A stretch of 64,000 nt of DNA. Origin: Chitinophaga pinensis (GTDB taxonomy: Bacteria > Bacteroidota > Bacteroidia > Flavobacteriales_D > Crocinitomicaceae). Position numbers and translations under genes: made by a program. The DNA lies in contig CALPMT020000001.1 of assembly GCA_943324745.2 (NCBI GenBank), forward strand, positions 124,001 through 188,000, written 5' to 3'. Shown piece after piece: positions 1 to 8,100 of the stretch. A model generated the notes under the pieces. The model saw only the letters and a list, made by a program, of their open reading frames with translations. It searched no databases and was not told where the DNA came from. Position 1 is the stretch's first letter; each line of letters starts with the position of its first letter.

Positions 1-164
1 GCGTCCACCATGCTTTTATATGCATCACCAGGTAGAAATTCACGCATAACATCTAAATGAAATACATTCTCACCAAATAAAGAGGAAATTTTCCCGTCGT
101 AATCGGAGTGTTTTGCTTTACGATTTAAAACATCTTGATACGCTTTCTGTCTAATTGCAGCCAT
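1..164 (-). CDS. glnN: Glutamine synthetase type III, N-terminal fragment (cut by window edge)
   Basis: Only the first 54 codons are visible; the gene runs off the left edge. The enzyme would make glutamine from glutamate, ammonia and ATP. The visible protein starts MAAIRQKAYQDVLNRKA and continues with KISSLFGENVFHLDVMREFL. This matches, from memory, the N-terminal signature of the large (about 730-residue) GSIII class common in Bacteroidota, where a FGxNVF..xxMRE segment is conserved. The ATG at 162-164 lies about 20 bases downstream of a very good Bacteroidota promoter at 184-214. No catalytic residue is in view, so the class rests on the N-terminal signature alone. Confidence 0.8.
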   Translation of the reverse strand, partial: MAAIRQKAYQDVLNRKAKHSDYDGKISSLFGENVFHLDVMREFLPGDAYKSMVD

Positions 165-183
165 AAAATTTAATTTTTCGCTA

Positions 184-214
184 CAAAGGTATTTTTTTTA
201 GGGGGTAAATCAAA
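184..214 (-). promoter_or_regulatory. Bacteroidota-type promoter for glnN
   Basis: On the minus strand a TTTG box (211-214) is followed after exactly 19 bases by TACCTTTG (184-191), which fits the TAnnTTTG -7 box. Both elements and the spacing match the primary sigma factor consensus known from Bacteroides and Flavobacterium. It sits directly upstream of the glutamine synthetase start. Confidence 0.8.
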
Positions 215-314
215 AAAAAGCATATTTATTTTTCAAACACCCCCTGTTAATTTAATATTAAATTAAAAAAACCTAAAAATTTTGAATGTTAGACTCAAAA
301 TCTAGTATTTATAA

Positions 315-758
315 TCAACTTCTTATTTTGTCTAATAAATAACTCAATGTTTCAGACTCTTCCTCGGTAAGATTATTTACAAAAACCAACTCTTTATCAA
401 AATCAATATCAATTACTTCCAGTAAACTCATCCCTTTTTGGGTGATCTTAACTTCAACAATACGTTTGTCTTTCTCATTTCGAATACGTTCGATCAGTTT
501 TTTATCACACAATTTATCCATCAATCGCGTAGTGTTTGGCGACTTTTCAATCATTCGTTCTTTCACCGTGTTTACATTCAATTTCGATTTCGCACCACGT
601 AAGATCCGTAAAATATTAAACTGTGGCATCGTTAAGTCATGTCGAGACATATACTTATTTTGTAAACCTGCCATCCAGTTATTGGTATGACGTATATTTA
701 TAAGTGCTTTTATGTTGGAAGAGGCAAATTTTATATTTAGTTCTTTTCCGATTTCCAT
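315..758 (-). CDS. MarR family winged-helix transcriptional regulator
   Basis: A 147-residue protein of normal MarR length. The centre (about 43-105) has the family's winged helix: LTMPQFNILRILRGA, a recognition helix around IEKSPNTTRLMDKL, then the wing KLIERIRNEKDKRIVEVKIT with the DKR..V..T pattern typical of MarR. The flanking helices would form the dimer interface. It would bind operator DNA as a dimer, usually releasing it on binding a small phenolic or metabolite ligand; the ligand cannot be told from sequence. It lies 12 bases downstream of the S24-type regulator on the same strand, so the two probably share a transcript. No exporter or detoxification gene is adjacent. Confidence 0.85.
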   Translation of the reverse strand: MEIGKELNIKFASSNIKALINIRHTNNWMAGLQNKYMSRHDLTMPQFNILRILRGAKSKLNVNTVKERMIEKSPNTTRLMDKLCDKKLIERIRNEKDKRIVEVKITQKGMSLLEVIDIDFDKELVFVNNLTEEESETLSYLLDKIRS

Positions 759-770
759 AGAGTGGGAATT

Positions 771-1571
771 TTAATTTCTAATCAGCACATTTTTGATCTC
801 TGATACTTCTTTCTGCAAATCTACCAAAGATTTACGTAACTGATTATCATCAAAACGCAAGTCAGGTAAATCTGAAGCAATATAATTAACAAATTTCCAT
901 ACTTCGATCACTTTATTTACATGAATGAAATAAGGTTTGTAAAAAGGATTCGTAGAACATAGTTGTAATGATTGATTTTCATTAATATGGTTGTAAACGA
1001 TCTTAAAAACAATTCCATCATCTTTTGTTACAATAATACAAGGCGTACCATTTTTGATTGCAGTCCAATTCTGAATGAATTCAGCAACTACATGAGAACC
1101 TTCACTTACAGGTGGCATACTATCTCCTTGTATCGGAAATGAACGGTATTTTTTTTCTTTAGATAAAAAAGGTAAATTAAAGGTAGGTAGCGCCTTCAGA
1201 TAATCAGCGTCTGCATATCCAGAAGTATAACCTGCACTGGCTTTTACAGGAATCATCTCAATCAGTTCATTGTCATTGGAGTCAACAACAGTTGTTAATA
1301 CTCTTAAATTTGTACCTTTTATATCTTTGGTAATTCCCTTATCAATCTCCTCCCATTCTCGTTCATTCAACTTACTAAAATCTTTACGCAATAAAACATC
1401 TAAACTAATAATGAAATAATCACATAATAAAATCAATGTATCGACACTTGGTTCGGCTACTCCATTCTCATAACCACTATAACTAGAGCGTGTCAATCCA
1501 AGTTCACTTGAAACTTCTTCCTGTGACTTTCCTTTTCGTTTGCGAAGCATTTTAATATTGTGACCGATCAT
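771..1571 (-). CDS. XRE-type HTH regulator with LexA/CI-like S24 peptidase domain
   Basis: A 266-residue regulator. Residues 1-62 form an XRE/Cro helix-turn-helix (GHNIKMLRKRKGKSQEEVS...TRSSYSGYENG). Residues about 108-225 are a LexA/CI-like S24 domain. The self-cleavage parts are all present: an Ala-Gly bond at 113-114 (KASAGYTSG), the nucleophile Ser151 in QGDSMPP, and a candidate general base Lys190 in GIVFKIV. A short coiled coil (about 240-262) ends the protein. Such regulators are common in Bacteroidota chromosomes and need not be phage repressors; nothing nearby looks phage-like. Likely autoregulated: two near-identical palindromic boxes lie in the gap it shares with ribBA. The MarR gene follows 12 bases downstream. 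Confidence 0.85.
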   Translation of the reverse strand: MIGHNIKMLRKRKGKSQEEVSSELGLTRSSYSGYENGVAEPSVDTLILLCDYFIISLDVLLRKDFSKLNEREWEEIDKGITKDIKGTNLRVLTTVVDSNDNELIEMIPVKASAGYTSGYADADYLKALPTFNLPFLSKEKKYRSFPIQGDSMPPVSEGSHVVAEFIQNWTAIKNGTPCIIVTKDDGIVFKIVYNHINENQSLQLCSTNPFYKPYFIHVNKVIEVWKFVNYIASDLPDLRFDDNQLRKSLVDLQKEVSEIKNVLIRN

Positions 1572-1596
1572 TTGATTATTATTTAAACATTTATGA

Positions 1597-1669
1597 CGTA
1601 AATTTAATCATATTATTCTTTTCTCAAAAAAAAACGAAAAAAAATCAGAAAAAAAATCCGTAAATTTAC
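1597..1669. promoter_or_regulatory. Paired palindromic boxes between the S24 regulator and ribBA
   Basis: The 115-base gap between the divergent S24 regulator and ribBA contains the sequence CGTAAATTTA twice, at 1597-1606 and 1659-1668. The second copy extends to the perfect 10-base palindrome GTAAATTTAC (1660-1669); the first matches it at 9 of 10 positions. Centres are 62 bases apart, about six helical turns. They could be operators for the regulator or degenerate TAnnTTTG -7 boxes of the two divergent promoters. AT-rich chance repetition is possible. Confidence 0.4.
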
Positions 1670-1686
1670 ATCACTAATTTATAACA

Positions 1687-2904
1687 ATGGCTAAAGCACT
1701 GAATACTATAGAAGAAGCAATCGAAGACATTAAAGCTGGAAAAGTAATTATTGTAGTTGATGATGAAGATCGGGAAAACGAAGGTGACTTTTTAACCGCT
1801 GCACGCAATGCTACACCTGAATTAATCAATTTTATGGCGACGCATGGTCGCGGATTAATTTGCGCACCACTTATGGAAGATCGTTGTGATGATTTGGGAT
1901 TAAACTTGATGGTACAAACAAATTCTGCTGCTTATGAAACACCTTTTACTGTTTCAGTTGATTTAAACGGACATGGGTGTACGACTGGAATTTCAGCGCA
2001 AGATCGATCAAAAACAATTTTGGCATTAATTGACCCAAAATTAGATCCAACTGATTTAGGTAAACCAGGACATATCTTCCCATTACGTGCAAAAAAAGAA
2101 GGCGTTTTGCGTCGTGCTGGACACACCGAAGCTGCCATTGACCTTGCAAAATTGGCAGGGTTTGAGCCAGCTGGTATCATTGTTGAAATCTTGAATGAAG
2201 ACGGAACAATGGCACGTCTACCTGAGTTATTAGTGATTGCAGAAAAATTCAAATTAAAAATAATTTCTATTGCTGACTTAATTGAATACCGTCTAAAACA
2301 CGATACGTTAATTGATGAAGTGGTTTCAGTTGAAATGCCTACTGAGGCTGGTGAATTTAGATTGCACGCTTTTCAAGTGAAAAACTCAAAACAAGAACAT
2401 TTAGCGTTAGTTAAAGGGACTTGGAAAGAAGATGAAGCAATTCTTGTACGTGTTCACTCCTCTTGTATTACTGGAGATGTTTTCGGTTCTTGTCGTTGTG
2501 ATTGTGGACCACAGCTTGCAAAAGCAATGGAACTCATCGAAAAAGAAGGTAAAGGTGTAATTGTTTATATGAATCAAGAAGGTCGTGGTATCGGATTGAT
2601 TAACAAATTAAAAGCCTACAAATTACAAGAAGAAGGATTGGATACAGTAGAAGCAAATTTACAACTTGGATTCAAAGGTGACGAACGCGATTATGGAATT
2701 GGTGCTCAAATTTTACGTCATTTAGGAGTAAACAAAATGCGTTTGATGTCTAATAATCCAACTAAAAGAACTGGTTTGGTTGGATATGGCTTGGAAATAG
2801 TTGAAAATGTTGCGATTGAAATCGAAAGTAACGTTCATAATGAATCCTATTTACGTACTAAACGCGACAAAATGGGGCACTCATTATTAATGCGCGGAAA
2901 ATAA
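1687..2904 (+). CDS. ribBA: Bifunctional 3,4-dihydroxy-2-butanone-4-phosphate synthase / GTP cyclohydrolase II
   Basis: A 405-residue cytoplasmic fusion enzyme for both entry steps of riboflavin synthesis. The N-terminal half is RibB: the acidic metal/substrate loop [11 protein letters not shown] is at 25-35, with HTEA further on. It converts ribulose-5-phosphate to dihydroxybutanone phosphate and formate. The C-terminal half is RibA: the zinc ligands lie in [17 protein letters not shown] (about 258-275) and GRGIGL (about 299-304) is the GTP-binding motif. Length is standard for the fusion. No FMN riboswitch fits in the short leader. The stop TAA overlaps the ATG of lolD by one base (TAATG), so the two are translationally coupled. 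Confidence 0.97.
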   Translation: MAKALNTIEEAIEDIKAGKVIIVVDDEDRENEGDFLTAARNATPELINFMATHGRGLICAPLMEDRCDDLGLNLMVQTNSAAYETPFTVSVDLNGHGCTTGISAQDRSKTILALIDPKLDPTDLGKPGHIFPLRAKKEGVLRRAGHTEAAIDLAKLAGFEPAGIIVEILNEDGTMARLPELLVIAEKFKLKIISIADLIEYRLKHDTLIDEVVSVEMPTEAGEFRLHAFQVKNSKQEHLALVKGTWKEDEAILVRVHSSCITGDVFGSCRCDCGPQLAKAMELIEKEGKGVIVYMNQEGRGIGLINKLKAYKLQEEGLDTVEANLQLGFKGDERDYGIGAQILRHLGVNKMRLMSNNPTKRTGLVGYGLEIVENVAIEIESNVHNESYLRTKRDKMGHSLLMRGK

Positions 2905-3557
2905 TGTTAAACGCTCAAGGAATTTCACACCAATATGGTGATTTACAAGTTTTAAACGGCGTAGATCTACAGGTAAATCAAGGTGAAATCGTTTCGATTG
3001 TAGGTTCGTCAGGTGCTGGTAAAACCACACTTTTACAAATACTTGGGACGTTAGAAACTCCCCAAGCAGGTATCATGACGATTGATGGTGTGAATCCTTT
3101 TCATTTATCCCAAAAAAAATTAGCAGCTTTTCGAAATCAAAATATTGGTTTTGTTTTTCAATTTCATCAATTACTTCCCGAATTTACAGCCATTGAAAAT
3201 GCAATTCTACCTGCGTTAATTCACGGAACAGCTGCTTCCGAAGCTAAAAAAAACGCGTTGGAATTATTTGAACTTTTAGGTGTACACGAACGAGCTGAGC
3301 ATAAACCAAATGAATTGTCTGGTGGTGAGCAACAACGCATTGCTGTGGCACGCGCTCTAATCAACCGTCCAAAAGTTATTTTTGCAGATGAACCTTCAGG
3401 AAATTTAGATTCTAAAAACTCGGAAGAACTTCACCGACTTTTTTTTGATTTAAGAGATCGTTTTAATCAAACGTTTGTTATTGTAACTCACAATGAATTG
3501 TTAGCAGATATGACAGATCGTAAGTTGATAATGAAAGACGGGGTTTTTGAATTATGA
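2904..3557 (+). CDS. lolD: ABC transporter ATP-binding protein, LolD type
   Basis: A 217-residue stand-alone ATPase subunit. Walker [10 protein letters not shown] is at 34-42, the Q-loop in [17 protein letters not shown], the signature LSGGEQQR at about 138-145, and Walker B VIFADEP with the following SGNLD at about 158-168. The [12 protein letters not shown] start and the [10 protein letters not shown] segment match LolD, the ATPase that powers release of lipoproteins from the inner membrane, and the wider MacB/FtsE group. No permease gene is adjacent, so partner LolC/E-like proteins must be encoded elsewhere. The start codon overlaps the ribBA stop by one base. Confidence 0.85.
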   Translation: MLNAQGISHQYGDLQVLNGVDLQVNQGEIVSIVGSSGAGKTTLLQILGTLETPQAGIMTIDGVNPFHLSQKKLAAFRNQNIGFVFQFHQLLPEFTAIENAILPALIHGTAASEAKKNALELFELLGVHERAEHKPNELSGGEQQRIAVARALINRPKVIFADEPSGNLDSKNSEELHRLFFDLRDRFNQTFVIVTHNELLADMTDRKLIMKDGVFEL

Positions 3558-3637
3558 ATTATAATTTAGCCTTATTAAGCAAAGCGAACGAAATGTATCT
3601 TTTATAAAAATTTAGAATCTCAACTTCTTAATTTTCT

Positions 3638-4420
3638 ATGGTTAAAAAATCAAATACTACTTTAGACTTAATCGACTTAAAAGAATTTTTAGACCTCAAA
3701 GTCAACGAATTCAATACTTCTAACTTCATTGCAGACGATCCAATTTCAATTGTACATCAATTCACCAAAAAAGAAGATATTGAAATTATTGGATTTTTAG
3801 TTGCGACGATTGCTTGGGGAAATCGTAGATCAATCATTACCAGTGCTAAAAAAATAGTCAACATCATGGGGAATGATCCGCATGAATACATTCTAAATTA
3901 TCAATCAGAAAAACTAAAAGATATTTCGTTTGTTCATCGTACTTTTAATACCATTGACTTAGATTTTTTCTTTCGTGCATTACAAAACATCTACCAAAAT
4001 GAAGGGTTGGAACAAGTATTTACCCCTCACTCAACAATTTTTGGAACTACGGGGAGAATCATTCAATTCCGTAAACGTTTTTTTGAAACTCCTCATGAAG
4101 CTAGATCAGAAAAACACGTTTCTAATCCAGCGAAAGGATCCGCAGCGAAGAGAATTCAAATGTTTCTGCGCTGGATGATTCGTAAAGATGCAAATCAAGT
4201 TGATTTTGGTATTTGGGAAAGTATTTCTCCAAGTGAATTATCGATTCCTTTAGATGTACATACAGCAAACATTTCCAGAAAATTAGGTTTAATTACCCGA
4301 ACACAAACAGACGGGAAAGCGCTAGAAGAATTAATGGAACATCTACGTAGTTTCGACCCTTTAGACCCTGCAAAATATGACTATGCACTTTTTGGATTGG
4401 GTGCTATTGAAAAATTCTAA
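3638..4420 (+). CDS. TIGR02757 family protein (DUF2400), function unknown
   Basis: A 260-residue protein of the size expected for TIGR02757. Recognisable segments are ADDPISIVHQF near the N-terminus, GFLVATIAWGNRRSI in the first third, MFLRWMIRKDANQVDFGIW, and PLDVHTANISRKLGL towards the C-terminus, all highly conserved in the family. It has no signal peptide or membrane segment, so it is cytosolic. The W-R-x-D...D-H-T layout resembles helix-hairpin-helix DNA glycosylase folds, but I do not assign an activity. It is 80 bases downstream of lolD and may share its transcript; a weak hairpin follows its stop. Confidence 0.85.
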   Translation: MVKKSNTTLDLIDLKEFLDLKVNEFNTSNFIADDPISIVHQFTKKEDIEIIGFLVATIAWGNRRSIITSAKKIVNIMGNDPHEYILNYQSEKLKDISFVHRTFNTIDLDFFFRALQNIYQNEGLEQVFTPHSTIFGTTGRIIQFRKRFFETPHEARSEKHVSNPAKGSAAKRIQMFLRWMIRKDANQVDFGIWESISPSELSIPLDVHTANISRKLGLITRTQTDGKALEELMEHLRSFDPLDPAKYDYALFGLGAIEKF

Positions 4421-4453
4421 AGACTATTTATTTTTTTGCAATTCCTAGCACCT

Positions 4454-4469
4454 AAAACCTTTCGGTTTT
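4454..4469. terminator. Short hairpin between converging genes
   Basis: AAAACC-TTTC-GGTTTT forms a 6-bp stem with a 4-base loop, A-rich on one side and T-rich on the other. It lies between the converging TIGR02757 gene and plsY and could end both transcripts. The stem has only two G-C pairs, so it is weak. Confidence 0.45.
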
Positions 4470-4537
4470 GAGTTATATTATCATTGAATATTCAAAAACG
4501 TCTAACGTGTTTGTGTAAAATAAAAAAAAATGAAATT

Positions 4538-5161
4538 CTATTTTTTAAAGACGCTCATTTTATTTTCACAACCTTGCACTAAACGAACGATGTTTTTCTT
4601 ATGTGTAATCACTACAGCTGATCCGATAACAATTGAAAAAATAGTAAGTGGTATAGATGTTACATGAAATACAAAATGTATCACTAAAGGGAAGCTTATT
4701 GCTGTTACGATAGCACCTAAAGAAACATAACTGAAAGATAAAAATACGATTAAAAAGATTGCTAAACAGATTCCGGCTGCAGGTGGGTGTACTGCAAAAA
4801 TCACACCCAAAGATGTTGCTACCCCTTTACCTCCTTTGAATCCTGCGAAGATTGGAAATACATGCCCTAGAATTACAAAAACGGCTGCTGCTAATTTGTA
4901 ATTGATAATCGTATGCTCATCATGTAATCCTGCAACCGTTATTGGTAGAAGAACTGCAATCAATCCTTTTAAAACATCTATTCCTAACACTATTTTTCCA
5001 GGCTTCTTACCTAATACTCTAAAAGTATTTGTTGCTCCTGCATTTTTAGACCCATGTTCACGAACATCTATCCCATAGAACTTCTTCCCTACCCAAACTG
5101 CTGTTGGGATGGATCCTAATAAATAAGCGATTACTGAAAAGAATAAAAAATTAATATCCAT
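4538..5161 (-). CDS. plsY: Glycerol-3-phosphate acyltransferase PlsY
   Basis: A 207-residue integral inner-membrane enzyme that moves an acyl group from acyl-phosphate to glycerol-3-phosphate, the first step of phospholipid synthesis. The three PlsY motifs are visible: LLGSIPTAVWVGK near the N-terminus, HGSKNAGATNTFR (about 35-47), and GHVFPIFAGFKGGKGVATSLG in the middle. Five hydrophobic segments are evident. It is the last gene of a minus-strand run and starts 11 bases after the stop of the large exported protein, so the two are probably co-transcribed. Confidence 0.95.
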   Translation of the reverse strand: MDINFLFFSVIAYLLGSIPTAVWVGKKFYGIDVREHGSKNAGATNTFRVLGKKPGKIVLGIDVLKGLIAVLLPITVAGLHDEHTIINYKLAAAVFVILGHVFPIFAGFKGGKGVATSLGVIFAVHPPAAGICLAIFLIVFLSFSYVSLGAIVTAISFPLVIHFVFHVTSIPLTIFSIVIGSAVVITHKKNIVRLVQGCENKMSVFKK

Positions 5162-5172
5162 TAGTTTTGATT

Positions 5173-8100
5173 TTAATTATTACTAAACAAACGTAAGAAT
5201 TTACTGATGAAAACTCTATTGTCAGTGAATTCGTAGATAAAGTTTTTCGATTTACGTTTATCTGCTTTTAATCCATTGATTTTATTGCCAAAATCCTCAT
5301 CTTCGGAAAATATTTTCATTTCCCCATCTTCTTTTGTCATGGCATATTCAAAGTAATAATCTTTTCCAATCGCAGCATTCATGTATAACCCAAATCTATC
5401 ACCTGACACATTCTCAGAATATACTTGATTAAAAACAGCTTTTACTGGCAATAATTTCATAACAATATTATCATTTAAATTAACGATTCCAACATTCTCT
5501 CCCGTTGAAATTAATCCGCGTTCTTGTGCTTTTTTATTTTCAAAAGAAGTTAGTTGTAACCCAGTTAACACGAAACCATTTTCAAAATCTGAAGGTATTT
5601 TTTTAAGTTCCCCTTTTTCTCTATAAGTAGAAATTATTTTGTTAGCACTTTTTTCATCAGACCATTCTCGAATGGCATCTAATAAATTGCAATTTGCTGT
5701 ATCTATTGGAGTTAAACTTTCTTCTGTGTTAAGTTTGTCTGCAATGATTGGAACAATTGACTTATCCAGTGGCATATTAAATTTCGCAGTTATATTAAAT
5801 TTAGTTTTTCCTGTTTCAGTGTCGTAATTAACTGAACCAATCGCATCAATTGTAACTGACCCGTAATTCATACCTAAATTAACTTTTCCACTTCCATTTA
5901 ACGAACATGCTTTAGTATTTAGCGCTAAATAATTCCCTTTAGCTTGTTGGTTTTCTAATTTCTCTTTGGTTCCTATTTGAAATTCATGTGTCTCTTGATT
6001 ATATTGTAATAATCCTGAAGATGTTATTACTATTGGATCTTTCACATTTATCACAGGAGATAAAAATGTAGGATACATTTTAACACTATCTAAACTTGGA
6101 GAATCTCTCCAAAGAATACCTGCAGAAATTGCTGTATTTGATGTTGTTACCATATTTTCACTTACAGGTATTTGAATGTTTTTAGGATCAATCTCCGCAT
6201 TAAACGCCATCCAACTACGAGAGAATTTTTTACAATCATGTTTAATTCTTGTAGACCCTTTAAATGTTAATAATGGTGTTGGAGAATTTATTTTTACACC
6301 ACCATAAAATTCAAATTGCCTACTCAATTTAAAAGTATCTTTCTCTATAATTTTACCAAAAGCAACTGTATGAAACACGGAATCAACCCCAATACTTTCT
6401 AATTTTATAGTCGTCAAATTTGAATCAGCATCATAATATGGATAGTCACCACGTGAAGAATAACTGTTTCGTGAAGAAATTACAGTACTTGTATGTAAGA
6501 ATTTATGAAAACGAGTGACTCTGTTTGCAACAATCAACGAATTATTTAATGGATCCATCTTCGCTTTTTTGTGAATGATTACTTTTCCACTATCTGGATA
6601 GATACGAGCGTCAGCTACATCTATATATTTCGTATTTGTACAGAATAATTCATTGACCCTTAAATCAAAAATTGCTTTCGAAGTTCTAAATTGTAAAGAA
6701 TCTTGCCTTGGATTCGTCGAAAACATATTTGATACCAACTCTTCATTCGTTGAAGTTGTTAAGTCATTATCGTTTGTTGAAAGATTAATTTTCTCTTTAT
6801 CCATCAACCAATCAAATTTATCCATGGTACAACTATACATATTAACAGGGAAGTTAACCACAGTAGCACCTGCATTTGAAACGAAATTCCCTATTCGATC
6901 TTTAAATGAAATATGTGATTTAATATTATCGGTTGTTAATGAATATTTTTGATCTTTATCTTCATCTACAGCCTCTTTATTTAACAAATTAAAGAATGAA
7001 GTATCAGCATTCATATCCCAACGCGTGAATTTAAATAGTTGTGACCCCATACTTGCTACTGCAAAATTCATACGGCCATTTCCTGTCATTCCGTTTGGCG
7101 TAATCAAAGCCATTCCATCTAATTTTGCTTCATTATTATAAAATGATAGCGGAATATCCGTAGAATATGCTTTTAATTTATTCCCTTTAGGAATATAGCA
7201 GATGTAAGATTTTTGTGATTTTACATCCGGAAATTGTACCCCAATTTCAATTGGTTTATTTTCAAAAACTGCAAACCCAACCGTTGAATCAGGTAAAAAA
7301 GTGAATGATTTTGAAGTCGAAGTAGATTGCACAAAATCAATTTTTCCAGATCCCTGTAAGCCATTGTTTGATAATACTATTTTATTGTCATATTTTGCAC
7401 CTGTCCCATAGAAATCATAACCTCCCTTTGGAGCATCTTGACTAAAACCAAATGAATAATCAGGCATAATTTTTAATTCTTGCTTAATAATTGGGAAAAT
7501 ACCAGCGGAATTTAATTCACCTTTTAATCTAAATGCTTTTTCTTTAAAGTTATCCAAACTATCCATCGTAAATGGATACACATCAAAATAAAAACGAGCA
7601 CTATCATAAGCACCCTTATACAATGATTTTTGTGCATAATAAACTTTAACATTATTAAACACTGTAATTTTAGGGAAATCAGTGACAGTTTTAGATTTAC
7701 CTGAACGATTACTTGGAGCATCCACAAATAATTCTCCAGTAATTCCTGAAATCACTGAACCAGTTTCAATAGGATGTTCTCCATCTTCCTTTTTCAGTGG
7801 AGCAACGCGAAATAAACTTGATTCAGTTTTTAATAGTTTGACTTTATTGTCTTCGTAAACAAATTTAGCATCTAAGGCATTTATCTCCATTTTACCAGTG
7901 TTCATCCATCCATTAAAAATGAAATCCCTGTTTTTTTGAATCGTAACATTCGCATTCTTAGGGAAAACAGCAATTTGTTGTATTTCTGACAACGTAACTT
8001 GATCAACTGCTTCCAATTTTATATCCAACGTATTCAAATTTAATGTTCCAAAGTTTGGAATTTCACGTCTTAAATCTGCTTGCTTATTATATAATCGTTG

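Noticed and set aside
771-1571. S24/CI-like regulator as a sign of a prophage
   Set aside because: Its neighbours are a MarR gene and ribBA; there is no integrase, structural gene or attachment repeat. Such regulators are common in Bacteroidota chromosomes.
1660-1686. FMN riboswitch in front of ribBA
   Set aside because: The leader is far too short and AT-only to hold the conserved FMN aptamer.
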